A DNA stretch of 64,000 bases from Lachnospiraceae bacterium Marseille-Q4251. Its GTDB lineage: Bacteria; Bacillota; Clostridia; Lachnospirales; Lachnospiraceae. A program made the position numbers and the translations under genes. The stretch covers positions 930,001 through 994,000 of the forward strand of contig JAGTTO010000001.1 of the NCBI GenBank assembly GCA_018223435.1, given 5' to 3'. Shown in pieces: positions 1 through 8,551 of the stretch (within the stretch, counting starts at the first letter, position 1; each line of letters begins with the position of its first letter). The notes beneath the pieces are model-generated. The model was given only the letters and a program-made list of their open reading frames with translations, was not told where the DNA came from and did not search any database.

Positions 1-608
1 GTCGGGTACTCGGCAATTTTCTCTTTTACCACAGGACCGAAGGTATCCTTGATTCTGCCGTAAAAGACCTCGTTTCCGGTGGTGACGATGGCCGTTTTTT
101 TCTTGTGGAAGGGCAGGATCCGGAAGATCGGGCCGCCTTCAGCAGCCTCTTTCGCCCGCTCCATTTTCTCTTTCTCAATCACCAGCGGAATGATTCGGGT
201 GCCCGCGATCTTGTCCCCTTTTTTCACCGGGAAATCGCCGTGGCGGCCCGCGATCATCATCTCGCCCAGGGAGTTCACCGCAAAGAGCTTCTTTCGGTCG
301 ATCTTTAAGAGACCGTCCCGATCGGCGATGACCTCGATTTTTCCCTCCTTGATCTCGGAGCCCTTCATGCCCTCGGAGCGGCAGAGGTCAAAAAGAATCT
401 CAGCCGCCTCGTTTTCGTGAAGCATGTTCTCGTTCTTCTCCCAGACGTAGAGATGATCCTTTCCCACGGAAAGCAGCACCGGAATGTCCTCTTCCGTCAC
501 GATATGGCCTTTTCGGAAAACCGGCCCTTTTGTCTTGTCCTTTATGATCTGTGTCACGTCATGGCAGAGCACATGGCCCACGGCGTGAATCGTCTCTATC
601 TTTTTCAC
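1..608 (-). CDS. Molybdopterin-binding-domain protein, 3' end off the window
   Basis: Read leftwards from a GTG start preceded by AGGAAG; about 202 codons are visible and the C-terminus lies beyond base 1. The protein starts VKKIETIHAVGHVL and continues with ITEEDIP/VLLSVGKDHLYVWE-type sequence, matching the MoeA-like 'molybdopterin-binding protein' family of Clostridia. The role is inferred: a MoeA/MogA-fold protein that may bind molybdopterin or act in cofactor handling. No other molybdenum gene is visible. It follows the truncated sigK and a terminator, so it probably has its own promoter; a TATACT -10 lies near 640-650. If the sigK break is an insertion junction, this gene lies on the inserted side. 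Confidence 0.7.
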   Translation of the reverse strand, partial: MKKIETIHAVGHVLCHDVTQIIKDKTKGPVFRKGHIVTEEDIPVLLSVGKDHLYVWEKNENMLHENEAAEILFDLCRSEGMKGSEIKEGKIEVIADRDGLLKIDRKKLFAVNSLGEMMIAGRHGDFPVKKGDKIAGTRIIPLVIEKEKMERAKEAAEGGPIFRILPFHKKKTAIVTTGNEVFYGRIKDTFGPVVKEKIAEYP

Positions 609-640
609 GACACTTCCTTCTTTCCTGTCTGTTTTTGTGT

Positions 641-997
641 TCAGTATAGCGTATTTTCCGTGAAGAATCCATAATAAAAAGGGCACCTCCGAAAATTTTT
701 TCTCCGGAGATGCCCTGATGTGAGCATTGCATTTTCTATACATTTGGCAGCGTAAGTCCCCAGCTTGGAATTACGGTTTCCGTCAAAAGTAGACACCGCT
801 TTGATAAGGCCGATCGTACCGATGGAAATGAGGTCATCCATCTCATCCTCCGCTGTCTGGTATTTCCGCACCACATGGGCCACCAGCCGTAAATTCCGCT
901 CGATCAGGACATCTTTCGCCTTCAGATCCCCGTTCCGGTAGCGTTCCAGATAATCCTTCTCTTCCTCCGTGGTAAGGGGCCTGGGAAACGTCTTCAA
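641..997 (-). CDS. sigK: sigK 5' half: sporulation sigma-K, interrupted at codon 89
   Basis: Residues 1-89 match the N-terminus of the late mother-cell sigma factor SigK, with the conserved runs LRLVAHVVRKYQ, DLISIGTIGLIKAV and TYAAKCIEN (region 2). Start is TTG at 997 after GAGGTG. After Ile-Glu-Asn (base 731) the homology stops; 29 unrelated residues, encoded largely by a terminator hairpin, precede the stop. Regions 3 and 4 (promoter -35 recognition) are absent, and no matching 3' half occurs in the window. In Bacillus subtilis and Clostridioides difficile sigK is split by the skin element at about this place. A skin-type insertion with the 3' half left of the window is therefore the favoured reading; plain truncation is the alternative. 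Confidence 0.85.
   Translation of the reverse strand: MKTFPRPLTTEEEKDYLERYRNGDLKAKDVLIERNLRLVAHVVRKYQTAEDEMDDLISIGTIGLIKAVSTFDGNRNSKLGTYAAKCIENAMLTSGHLRRKNFRRCPFYYGFFTENTLY
676..716 (-). terminator. Intrinsic terminator after the sigK fragment
   Basis: On the minus strand the arms GGGCATCTCCG and CGGAGGTGCCC flank an A/T-rich loop and are followed by TTTTTATT. It starts within 15 bases of the point where sigK homology ends, so a transcript of the sigK 5' half would stop here. Confidence 0.85.
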
Positions 998-1058
998 AAA
1001 AGCACCTCAAAGGGAGTTTTATTACAGCATATGAAAAAGTTTTTCTTTTCGTGCTTGT

Positions 1059-2288
1059 TCAGGCGTCCTCTTTTCTCCGGAGAATATCGTACTGCTCCAT
1101 CGGAACGCCGAGGTCGATATAGAGAACCTGCTTGGGATGGGGGGCACTCTCCTGCTCCCCGCCCTCCTCGTTGACGATGCGAAGAACTTTTGCCTTGATG
1201 TTGTCCCCGTTTGGCTTCATGATTTCGATGGTCTCGCCCACAGAAAATTTGTTTCTCTGCTCGATGCGGTAGAGGCCTTCTGCATTGCTTCCGCCCACGA
1301 TGCCTAGGTAGGTGTATTCTTTCACATAGGTGTTGCTGTCGTAGATCTGGGCCTCGCTGTCCGGCTTACCATAGAAAAAGCCCGTGGTAAACTGCCGGTA
1401 GGTGCAGTTGGAAATCTGATCCAGATACCAGGGCATATTTTTTTCATAGAGAACCGGGTCTTTGAGATAATCGTCGATGGCTTTCCGGTAGGTTCGAGCC
1501 ACGGTGGCCACATAGAGAGCGGTCTTCATGCGACCTTCGATCTTGAAGCTGTCGATGCCGGCATCGATGAGATCCGGAATATGGCCGATCATACAGAGAT
1601 CCTTGGAGTTGAAAATGTAGGTTCCCCGCTCGTTCTCATAGACCGGCAGATACTCGCCGGGTCTCGACTCCTCCATCACCGCATATTTCCAGCGGCAGGG
1701 ATGGGTACAGGCTCCCTGGTTGGCGTCCCTTCCGGTGAAATAGTTGCTCAGAAGGCAGCGGCCGGAATAGGAAATGCACATGGCTCCGTGGACGAAGGTC
1801 TCGATCTCCAGATCGTCGGGAATGTTCGACCGGATCTCCTTGATCTCCTTCATGGAAAGCTCTCGCGCGGAAACCACGCGCTTTGCCCCCAACTCATGCC
1901 AGAAACGGTAGGTGCCGTAGTTCGTATTGTTGGCCTGGGTGCTGATATGGATCTCAATCTCGGGGCAGACCCGCTTTGCAATCATAAAAACGCCAGGATC
2001 AGAGATGATCAGCGCGTCGGGGCCGATCTCTTTTAACTCCTTAAAATATTCTTCCACGCCGGGAAGGTCTCCGTTGTGGGCCAGGATATTGGCGGTCACA
2101 TAGACCCGCACGTTATGCTCGTGGGCAAACTGAATGCCCTCCTTCATATCCTCCATGGAAAAATTTTTTGCCTTGGCGCGGAGGCCAAAGGCTTCACCGC
2201 CGATATATACGGCATCGGCTCCAAAGATTACCGCAGTCTTTAAGACCTCGAGACTGCTGGCTGGAATCAAAAGCTCCGGTACTCTCAT
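1059..2288 (-). CDS. trhP: Peptidase U32 family protein, TrhP-type tRNA hydroxylation enzyme
   Basis: 409 aa. The N-terminal barrel (RVPELLIPASSLEVLKTAVIF) and the cysteine-bearing motif around residues 165-200 (CISYSGRCLLSNY, then ACTHPCRWKY) identify family U32. Members of this type (Bacillus TrhP, E. coli TrhP/RlhA) make 5-hydroxyuridine in RNA from prephenate-derived chemistry rather than acting as proteases. The ATG overlaps the stop of the upstream trmR by four bases, giving tight coupling. Order trmR-trhP matches the Bacillus yrrMNO operon, supporting a role at the tRNA wobble uridine 34. Only one trhP paralogue is present here. Confidence 0.88.
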   Translation of the reverse strand: MRVPELLIPASSLEVLKTAVIFGADAVYIGGEAFGLRAKAKNFSMEDMKEGIQFAHEHNVRVYVTANILAHNGDLPGVEEYFKELKEIGPDALIISDPGVFMIAKRVCPEIEIHISTQANNTNYGTYRFWHELGAKRVVSARELSMKEIKEIRSNIPDDLEIETFVHGAMCISYSGRCLLSNYFTGRDANQGACTHPCRWKYAVMEESRPGEYLPVYENERGTYIFNSKDLCMIGHIPDLIDAGIDSFKIEGRMKTALYVATVARTYRKAIDDYLKDPVLYEKNMPWYLDQISNCTYRQFTTGFFYGKPDSEAQIYDSNTYVKEYTYLGIVGGSNAEGLYRIEQRNKFSVGETIEIMKPNGDNIKAKVLRIVNEEGGEQESAPHPKQVLYIDLGVPMEQYDILRRKEDA

Positions 2289-2935
2289 TTCATATCCTTT
2301 CTGACAGAAACTGTGACTCCGTCTCCTAAGGGGATGACGCTGGTCAGCAGTTTGTCGTTATGTTTCAGTTCGTAAAGGTATTCCCTCATCCGTTTGTAGA
2401 TGGTCCGGTTCCGCCGTTCCACGGCATAGTGGGACTCAATGATATCCCCACCCTGGAGCACGTTGTCGGAGACCAGCACGCTCCCGGGCTTCATCAGCCG
2501 GAGCACATCATCCAGGAAGTGGATGTACTGCCCCTTCGCCGCATCCATAAAGATCAGGTCGTAGGACTCCTGAAGCTCCTTTAAGATGTCAGCCGCGTCG
2601 CCCTCCAGAAGGGTAATCTGGTTCTCCCGGCCTGCCCGGCGGAAATTTTCCCGGGCGATCGGAATCCTTTTTTCATATTTTTCAATCGTCGTCACCTGCA
2701 TGTTCTCCGGGCCGTACTCACAGAACAGAAGGGCCGAGAAGCCCACAGCCGTTCCCACCTCCAGAACGCGAAGGGGCCGGTGAATCGCAAGGAGCACTTT
2801 TAAAAAGCTCTGCATCTCCCTACGGATCACCGGCACAAGATCTGCCTTCGCCTCTTTCTCGATCTCGTTCAGAAGCGGTGTGTTTCCCATATCCAGAGAA
2901 TTAATGTAAGTGACCATTCTCTCGTCTACAATCAC
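2285..2935 (-). CDS. trmR: SAM-dependent O-methyltransferase, TrmR family
   Basis: 216 aa. Class I methyltransferase of the YrrM/COMT type: SAM-binding motif VLEVGTAVGFSALLF at about residues 57-71, acidic ribose-binding residue in TTIEKYEKR, and metal/catalytic segment DLIFMDAAKGQY at about residues 126-137. Bacillus TrmR methylates 5-hydroxyuridine 34 to 5-methoxyuridine in tRNA. Its overlap with the adjacent trhP gene, whose product makes the hydroxylated substrate, fits a two-step pathway. Co-transcribed with the MltG-like gene upstream. Confidence 0.88.
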   Translation of the reverse strand: MIVDERMVTYINSLDMGNTPLLNEIEKEAKADLVPVIRREMQSFLKVLLAIHRPLRVLEVGTAVGFSALLFCEYGPENMQVTTIEKYEKRIPIARENFRRAGRENQITLLEGDAADILKELQESYDLIFMDAAKGQYIHFLDDVLRLMKPGSVLVSDNVLQGGDIIESHYAVERRNRTIYKRMREYLYELKHNDKLLTSVIPLGDGVTVSVRKDMK

Positions 2936-2950
2936 TGTTTCTTCCTCATT

Positions 2951-3328
2951 TTATTCGCTTTCCGTCTCATTTTCCCGGGAAAGCACTTTCAGCATTTCTT
3001 CCGGCGTTTGGGACGTATTTAGAAGGTAGCTTCCCTTTTTCAGCTTGTGCTTTTCCTTGGAAAAAAGAAGCTGCACATAGAAAACTCGCGCGTCACGCAC
3101 CAGGCCCTTGTCCTCCAGAAGCTCTGCCAGTTCCTCTCCGGTCATGCCGTTGTCCAGCGTGACGGCCACATCCTTGCCGGGAGGGCGGGAGACCGCTTCC
3201 TGGGCTACCACCTGATAGCCGAAGGAATAGGCCTTTTTCCCCCAGGAATACAGAAGGAACACCAGCGCCACCAGAGCAAAGATCTTCAGTATGGCAAAAA
3301 AGAGCCGGATTCCTGTCTGCTTCTTCAT
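2951..3328 (-). CDS. Short MltG-like membrane protein without the catalytic domain
   Basis: 125 aa from the ATG after AGGAGG; the open frame extends 18 codons further upstream but lacks a ribosome binding site. One N-terminal membrane segment (FFAILKIFALVALVFLLYSW) is followed by a LysM-like region resembling the substrate-binding part of the endolytic transglycosylase MltG (TGEELAELLEDKGLV, GSYLLNTSQTPEEML). Full MltG is about 330 residues with a catalytic glutamate domain, absent here. It occupies the yrrL (mltG) position of the Bacillus operon. Short versions appear to be common in Lachnospiraceae, so this may be a natural family form rather than a broken gene. Confidence 0.7.
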   Translation of the reverse strand: MKKQTGIRLFFAILKIFALVALVFLLYSWGKKAYSFGYQVVAQEAVSRPPGKDVAVTLDNGMTGEELAELLEDKGLVRDARVFYVQLLFSKEKHKLKKGSYLLNTSQTPEEMLKVLSRENETESE

Positions 3329-3338
3329 GGGCAGCCTC

Positions 3339-3695
3339 CTACCATTTGATGATATCCTTGAAATCTCCGATATCAAGATCAACGGTTCCCACCAGGCTCA
3401 GATTGATCCGCTGCATGATGCGGCAGAGCCCCAGTTCATACTGGAGATAGTCGCTGATCAGCGGATTTTTCCGGATCTCGTGATACTCCTCCTCCAGCTG
3501 CTCCATCTCCGTATAGACATCCGTCCCCTCCTTGAGGTTCTGAATCTCATAGTTTCTTCTTCGAAAAGTCATGACCTTTTCCCGAAGCTCCGGGTTGGCT
3601 TCCAGGGCTGCTTTGGCTTTTGCAAAGCCCTTGTAATCGTCACTCTCCCGTACTGCCTTTTTCAGAGCTTCCGTACACTGTCTGATCTCATCCAT
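3339..3695 (-). CDS. YlbF/YmcA family protein
   Basis: 118 aa, helical and charged. The pattern KKAVRESDDYKGFAKAKAAL, NPELREKVMTFRRRNYE, then NPLISDYLQYELGLCRIMQ is typical of YlbF/YmcA proteins. In Bacillus, YlbF and YmcA with YaaT form the Y-complex that specifies mRNA cleavage by RNase Y and affects sporulation and competence. It lies 10 bases after rnjA on the same strand, so two RNA-decay-linked genes are adjacent. The exact RNA-processing role is inferred from the family. Confidence 0.8.
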   Translation of the reverse strand: MDEIRQCTEALKKAVRESDDYKGFAKAKAALEANPELREKVMTFRRRNYEIQNLKEGTDVYTEMEQLEEEYHEIRKNPLISDYLQYELGLCRIMQRINLSLVGTVDLDIGDFKDIIKW

Positions 3696-3705
3696 TTTTT
3701 CTCAC

Positions 3706-5370
3706 CTAGACTTCCATAATGATCGGCAGGATCATAGGACTTCTCTTAGTCCGTTTCCAGAGGAAGTCGCTGAGAGAATCTTTGATCACGTTCTTGATCT
3801 TGCCCCAGTCAGAAACATGCCTATCCATACAGTCTGTAATGGCATCCTCCACCACATGGCGGGCCTCTTCCATAAGTCCTTCTGATTCACGCACATAAAC
3901 AAAGCCGCGGGACACGATATCCGGTCCGGACAGAAGCTGGTTGCTGAAACGCTCCAGTGTCAGAACCACAATCAGGATACCATCCTCCGCCAGATGCTGT
4001 CTGTCCCGGAGAACGATATTTCCCACATCGCCCACGCCCAGACCGTCCACGAGAATGGAACCACAGGGCACATGGTCGGAAATTTCCGCTTTCTTCTCAT
4101 CCAGCTCCAGCACATCTCCGGAATGAAGGATGAAAATGTTGTCCTTCGGAATGCCCAAGGCCGCGGCAATATCCGCCTGGGCCTTCATATGACGGTACTC
4201 TCCGTGAACCGGGATCGCATATTTCGGATGCACCAGAGAATAGATCAGCTTGATCTCCTCCTGGCAGGCATGGCCGGAAACATGAACATCCTGGAAAATC
4301 ACGTTGGCTCCCATCATGGTCAGCTCGTTGATGATCTTGGAAACAGCTTTCTCGTTGCCCGGAATCGGATTGGAGCTTAAAATCACGGTATCGCCGGATT
4401 TCACCTGAACCTTCCGGTGCATGTTGGCCGCCATCCGGGAGAGGGCTGCCATGGACTCGCCCTGACTTCCGGTGGTGACAAGAACCATCTGCTCGTCGGG
4501 ATAATTCTTCATCGTCTCAATATCAATGAGAGTGTTTTCCGGAATGTCAAGATAGCCAAGCTCCGCGGCTGTCGTGATGACGTTTACCATACTCCGGCCC
4601 TCGATAACCACTTTTCTTCCATATTTATAAGCAGAATTGATGATCTGCTGCACACGGTCCACGTTGGAAGCGAATGTGGCGATGATAATACGGGTATTTT
4701 TATGCTCCGCAAAAATATTGTCGAAGGTTTTTCCCACGGTGCGCTCGGACATCGTAAAGCCCGGCCGCTCCGCATTGGTGCTGTCACACATCAGAGCCAG
4801 AACGCCTTTCTTTCCCAGCTCTCCAAAACGCTGGAGATCGATGGCATCACCGAAAACCGGCGTATAGTCCACCTTGAAATCTCCCGTATGGATCACGATG
4901 CCTGCCGGTGAAAAGATTGCCAGAGCGGAAGCGTCCGCAATGCTGTGGTTGGTCTTGATGAACTCGATACGGAAAGCCCCAAGATTGATGGACTGTCCGT
5001 GACGGATCACCTTACGTTTCACACTTCTGGTCAGGTTGTGCTCCTCCAGCTTGTTGTCAATGAGCCCGATCGTCAGTTTCGTTCCGTACACGGGCACGTT
5101 CAGCTGTTTGAGGACATAGGGAAGGGCTCCGATATGATCCTCATGACCGTGGGTGATGACGAAACCTTTCACCCGATCTGCATTGTTCTTCAGATAGGTG
5201 ATGTCCGGGATCACCAGGTCAATTCCCAGCATATCATCCTCAGGAAAGGCCAGGCCGCAGTCCACCACAATAATACTGTCCTCATATTCAAAGGCAGTAA
5301 TATTCATGCCGATCTGCTCCAAGCCGCCCAGAGGTATAATCTTCAGTTTTGAATTGTTTTCATGCTTCAA
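3706..5370 (-). CDS. rnjA: Ribonuclease J
   Basis: 554 aa, the usual family length. N-terminal metallo-beta-lactamase domain with THGHEDHIGALPY (H74, H76, D78, H79), then the beta-CASP domain (MCDSTNAERPGFTMSE, GRSMVNVI, VTTGSQGE, HGEYRHM) and a C-terminal domain with VSRGFVYVRE. RNase J combines endonuclease and 5'-3' exonuclease activities in mRNA turnover and 16S rRNA maturation of Firmicutes. Start ATG lies after GGAGGT. It is the first of a run reaching trhP and follows DUF1292 by 18 bases. Confidence 0.96.
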   Translation of the reverse strand: MKHENNSKLKIIPLGGLEQIGMNITAFEYEDSIIVVDCGLAFPEDDMLGIDLVIPDITYLKNNADRVKGFVITHGHEDHIGALPYVLKQLNVPVYGTKLTIGLIDNKLEEHNLTRSVKRKVIRHGQSINLGAFRIEFIKTNHSIADASALAIFSPAGIVIHTGDFKVDYTPVFGDAIDLQRFGELGKKGVLALMCDSTNAERPGFTMSERTVGKTFDNIFAEHKNTRIIIATFASNVDRVQQIINSAYKYGRKVVIEGRSMVNVITTAAELGYLDIPENTLIDIETMKNYPDEQMVLVTTGSQGESMAALSRMAANMHRKVQVKSGDTVILSSNPIPGNEKAVSKIINELTMMGANVIFQDVHVSGHACQEEIKLIYSLVHPKYAIPVHGEYRHMKAQADIAAALGIPKDNIFILHSGDVLELDEKKAEISDHVPCGSILVDGLGVGDVGNIVLRDRQHLAEDGILIVVLTLERFSNQLLSGPDIVSRGFVYVRESEGLMEEARHVVEDAITDCMDRHVSDWGKIKNVIKDSLSDFLWKRTKRSPMILPIIMEV

Positions 5371-5388
5371 AAACTAATACCTCCTTCG

Positions 5389-5649
5389 TTACATTGTAAT
5401 ATCCACGTTGTCCAGCATCTCCTGGAAGACCTTTGATACTGCCATCAGTTCGCTGTCATCCTCTACCATCTCGTAGACAGCCTCCTCCTCTCCGTCGCCA
5501 GACAGATCCTTGAGAATCCAGCAGTCTGCCTCGTCCTCCTCGGAATCCGTCACCAGGATATAGTCCACTCCGGCGATGCGGGTCTGTTCCAGTACAAAAA
5601 ATTCTGCCGCCTCTTCTCCGTCGGCAAAAGCAAATTTAATTTTTTCCAT
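5389..5649 (-). CDS. DUF1292 family protein
   Basis: 86 aa, strongly acidic. It fits DUF1292 (Bacillus YrzB type): [51 protein letters not shown]. Function is unknown. It is nearly always beside ruvX and ireB in Firmicutes, as here; its start overlaps the ruvX 3' end by 14 bases, so the genes are translationally coupled. Confidence 0.85.
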   Translation of the reverse strand: MEKIKFAFADGEEAAEFFVLEQTRIAGVDYILVTDSEEDEADCWILKDLSGDGEEEAVYEMVEDDSELMAVSKVFQEMLDNVDITM

Positions 5650-6073
5650 TTTTCATGCCCTCACTGTCCAGATAGCCCTGCAGAATGTAAACTGCAGCCA
5701 GCTTATCCACATATTCTTTTCTGTTTTCCCGGCGCACTCCGCTCTCCATCAGCGTACGGTTGGCCTCCACAGTGGTCAGGCGCTCGTCCCACATGACCAC
5801 AGGGATCCCCGTGCGGCGCTCCAGCGTCTCTTTAAAAGCCAGGGATTTTTCCGCCCGGTCTCCTATGGTATTGTTCATATTCTTGGGGAAGCCTAAGACA
5901 AAGGTTTCCACCTCGTATTCTCTGGCCAGAGCCTCAATTCTCGCCAGGGTCTGGCGAAGCTTGTTCTCTGAGGTTCTCCGGATGATCTCAACGCCCTGTG
6001 CCGTCACTCCCAGCGGATCGCTCACACTGACGCCTACTGTCTTGGATCCGAAATCCAAACCCATTACTCTCAT
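5636..6073 (-). CDS. ruvX: RuvX/YqgF Holliday-junction resolvase-like nuclease
   Basis: 145 aa from [22 protein letters not shown]; a longer frame starts nine codons upstream, but AAGGA lies correctly for this ATG. RNase H-like fold with acidic residues in [25 protein letters not shown] and WDERLTT. The family is linked to Holliday-junction resolution and to pre-16S rRNA 5'-end maturation. Neighbours ireB upstream and DUF1292 downstream form the classic alaS-ireB-ruvX-yrzB arrangement, although alaS itself is not in the window. Confidence 0.92.
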   Translation of the reverse strand: MRVMGLDFGSKTVGVSVSDPLGVTAQGVEIIRRTSENKLRQTLARIEALAREYEVETFVLGFPKNMNNTIGDRAEKSLAFKETLERRTGIPVVMWDERLTTVEANRTLMESGVRRENRKEYVDKLAAVYILQGYLDSEGMKNGKN

Positions 6074-6096
6074 ACTGTCTGTTCCTTTTCTGTCGG

Positions 6097-6360
6097 TCAC
6101 TGCTGCGCGTTGTTCTTGATATAATCCTTGAGAAGCTCCTCCACCAGCTCGTCCCGCTCCACTTTCATGATCATGCTGCGGGCGCCGTTGTGGCTGGTGA
6201 TGTAAGTCGGGTCTCCAGACATAATGTAACCCACGATCTGATTGACCGGATTGTAGCCTTTCTCTCTCATGGCGTTGTAAACAGTGTCCAGAACCTCTTT
6301 GACCCGAAGCTCCGGCTCCACATTTACCTTAAAAAACTGTGTCTGATTGATATCACTCAT
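6097..6360 (-). CDS. ireB: IreB family regulatory phosphoprotein
   Basis: 87 aa: [41 protein letters not shown] and [18 protein letters not shown] match DUF965/IreB closely. In Enterococcus IreB is phosphorylated by the Ser/Thr kinase IreK and tunes cephalosporin resistance. The role in Clostridia is inferred. It is first in the ireB-ruvX-DUF1292 operon, with GAGG upstream of the ATG. Confidence 0.92.
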   Translation of the reverse strand: MSDINQTQFFKVNVEPELRVKEVLDTVYNAMREKGYNPVNQIVGYIMSGDPTYITSHNGARSMIMKVERDELVEELLKDYIKNNAQQ

Positions 6361-6804
6361 TTTCTCACGTCCTCGTCTGTCTTATCAACTGTCTGAAGCT
6401 TTTTCCTTCCCGTTGGGAAAAAAGCTGCTTTGGGTTTATTTTAATATATATCCTATAAAAAGTAAAGCGGACATTCGCAATCCGCTTCGCTACTTGCTCA
6501 TGAACACAGTCGCTTCGCGATCTGTGTTCAAGTTCCAGTTCAGAGTATAGAGCAAAATGGGGAGACAGACTATGCAGACTTGTTTGCAATAGGCTGTATT
6601 TCCATTTTGTCATGGGCGGAACGGCGCTGAGTCCCAGCGGGACTCGTTTAGCGCCGACCGAAATAGAATGTAGATCCATGAGCCTCAGACAGAAGCTGCG
6701 TCAGCAGCGATAGTGCATGCAATGCACGGAGCGCTGAGTCCCAGCGGGACTCGTTTAGCGCCGACCGAAGCAGCGCGTAGACCTGTGGCCTCATGCTCCG
6801 AACT
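6361..6804. other. Non-coding gap between ireB and mtaB
   Basis: 444 bases with no convincing gene; the frames found here lack family features and ribosome binding sites. It contains two copies of a 39-base hairpin unit (annotated separately). The right part is GC-rich and structured, the left part near 6430-6465 is A/T-rich and probably holds the ireB promoter. Confidence 0.6.
6624..6769. repeat. Two direct copies of a 39-base hairpin repeat
   Basis: Copies at 6624-6662 and 6731-6769 are identical over 39 bases. Each starts GCGCTGAGTCCC, has an AGC loop, returns GGGACTCGTTTAGCGC and ends CGACCGAA. The arms can pair as AGTCCC/GGGACT with GCGCT/AGCGC outside. The copies lie 107 bases apart, downstream of mtaB and upstream of ireB. 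This resembles a REP-type intergenic palindrome. Confidence 0.8.
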
Positions 6805-8253
6805 CTACCTGACTTCTCCGGCCAGAAGGTCGCCTGCTCTCTCAGCAGATACCTTCACCATCTGAAGCTGGTTAGCAAGGTTCTCCTCTGCGGGAACGGC
6901 GATTTTCACATACTCTTTCGTGTGACCCACGAACCAGTCTTTTCTGTCGATCGTCACCTCCTCCTCGAAAAGGACCTCCTGCTCGGTTCCCACAAGAACC
7001 GCCTCGTACTCCTTTCGGTGCTCCTTATCCAGCTTCAGGAGGATATCGCTCCGCTTCGTCTTGAGCTCCTCTGGAATCTGATTTTCCATGACGGCGGCCT
7101 TGGTTCCTTTTCGTCTGGAATATTTGAAAATGTGTGTCTCGTAGAAGGCCACTTTCTTGAGGAAAGCCACAGTCTCTGCAAATTCCTCCTCAGTCTCCCC
7201 GGGGAACCCCACGATCACATCAGTGGTCAGCGCCGGATGGTCGAAATTCTCTCTTAAAAGCACGCATTTTTCGTAATATTCCTCAGCCGTATAGCGGCGG
7301 TTCATTCGTTTCAGCGTCGCGTCGCAGCCGCTCTGAAGAGAAAGATGGAAATGGGGACAGAATTTTTCCTGATCCTTTAAAGCATTGACAAATTCTTCCG
7401 TGATGATACGGGGTTCCAGAGAACCTAAGCGTACCCGGCGGATGCCCGGCACTTCCATTGTCTTTAAAATCAGCTCCAGAAGGCTTCCTCCGTTGTCGAT
7501 GCCGTAGGAACTCAGATGGATACCGGTGAGGACGACCTCCTGAAAACCGCTCTCAGCGAGGCCTTTAACTTCATTGAGCACATCGGCAAGCTCCCGGCTT
7601 CGCACCCGGCCTCTGGCGTAAGGGATGATGCAGTAACTGCAGAACTGGTTGCAGCCGTCCTGCACTTTAATATAGGCTCTCGTGTGCTCTGTCGTGTGGG
7701 TAATTTTCAGCTCCTCGTACTCTTTCTCATGGGTCAGATCCTTGAGGTATTTCCGGGTCTCATGGACGCTGGCCGCAAATTCCTCCTCGCTCATGGAAGC
7801 GAGCTCCGCTGCCGGCGCTTCCTGACTTTCCGGCTTTTCTTTGCAGGTGCAATCGTCGCCGCAGTCCCCGTCGCAGGAGCACTCTGTCTTTGACTTTTCG
7901 CCTTTTCTGAAATTCTCCAGTATATTTACCAGATCTTTTTTCTGGTTGTTTCCGATAATAATATCGATGGCTTCATCCGCTGCCGCCTCTTCCGCTGCCG
8001 CCTGCACATAACAGCCTGCGGCCACCACGACGGCGTCGGGATTCATCTTTTTGGCGCGGTGAAGCATTTGCCGGGATTTCCGGTCTGCCATATTTGTCAC
8101 CGTACAGGTATTGATCACATAGACATCTGCTCCGGGAGCAAACGGCACGATTTCATATCCGGCCTGTTCCAGCAGCTCCTGCATGGCCTCTGTCTCATAA
8201 GAATTTACCTTACAGCCCAGGTTATGAAGGGCCGCTTTTTTTCTCTCAGACAT
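6805..8253 (-). CDS. mtaB: tRNA (t6A37) methylthiotransferase MtaB
   Basis: 482 aa from ATG MSERKKAALHNLGCKVNSYE with AAAGGA upstream; the frame extends 16 codons further. It converts t6A to ms2t6A at tRNA position 37. N-terminal MTTase domain cysteines lie in NLGCKVN, NTCTVTN and AAGCYVQ; the radical-SAM CxxxCxxC is in GCNQFCSYCIIPYARG; a TRAM-like C-terminus follows. Odd: between the two domains (about residues 130-185) sits an acidic insert with a tight cysteine cluster, ECSCDGDCGDDCTCKE, not usual for the family. Monocistronic. Confidence 0.93.
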   Translation of the reverse strand: MSERKKAALHNLGCKVNSYETEAMQELLEQAGYEIVPFAPGADVYVINTCTVTNMADRKSRQMLHRAKKMNPDAVVVAAGCYVQAAAEEAAADEAIDIIIGNNQKKDLVNILENFRKGEKSKTECSCDGDCGDDCTCKEKPESQEAPAAELASMSEEEFAASVHETRKYLKDLTHEKEYEELKITHTTEHTRAYIKVQDGCNQFCSYCIIPYARGRVRSRELADVLNEVKGLAESGFQEVVLTGIHLSSYGIDNGGSLLELILKTMEVPGIRRVRLGSLEPRIITEEFVNALKDQEKFCPHFHLSLQSGCDATLKRMNRRYTAEEYYEKCVLLRENFDHPALTTDVIVGFPGETEEEFAETVAFLKKVAFYETHIFKYSRRKGTKAAVMENQIPEELKTKRSDILLKLDKEHRKEYEAVLVGTEQEVLFEEEVTIDRKDWFVGHTKEYVKIAVPAEENLANQLQMVKVSAERAGDLLAGEVR

Positions 8254-8287
8254 GTCTGATCCTTTCTCTTTATAAAAACATATTTTT

Positions 8288-8488
8288 GATGTTGGGGTCA
8301 AAAGGTCTTTTGCCCCAACTGATGCCTACGAATTGCTCCGCTGCAAAGCAGCTCCCGCAATTCTATAAACATTCGAAATCCGCTGATTTACTGCGTAAAT
8401 CGCTGCTTTCTCATGTTTGGCGGGTCCCAAGTTCAAAAGCCTTATCATGCAAGCATGAACGGCTTTTTGACCTTTTGACCCTGGCATC
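8288..8488. repeat. MITE-like element C, 201 bp with 20-bp imperfect inverted ends
   Basis: Left end GATGTTGGGGTCAAAAGGTC and the reverse complement of the right end GATGCCAGGGTCAAAAGGTC agree at 16 of 20 bases. The interior holds further palindromes (GCAAAGCAGC, TTTACTGCGTAAA, ATGCAAGCAT). It encodes nothing convincing. A weakly similar fragment lies at about 35,965-36,000. It fills most of the gap upstream of mtaB. Confidence 0.6.
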
Positions 8489-8551
8489 ATATTTTTGTTA
8501 CTGTTTCTCTTCTCTATGAAAAACCGCTGCAAACTTTGTATTGTTTTCTTC

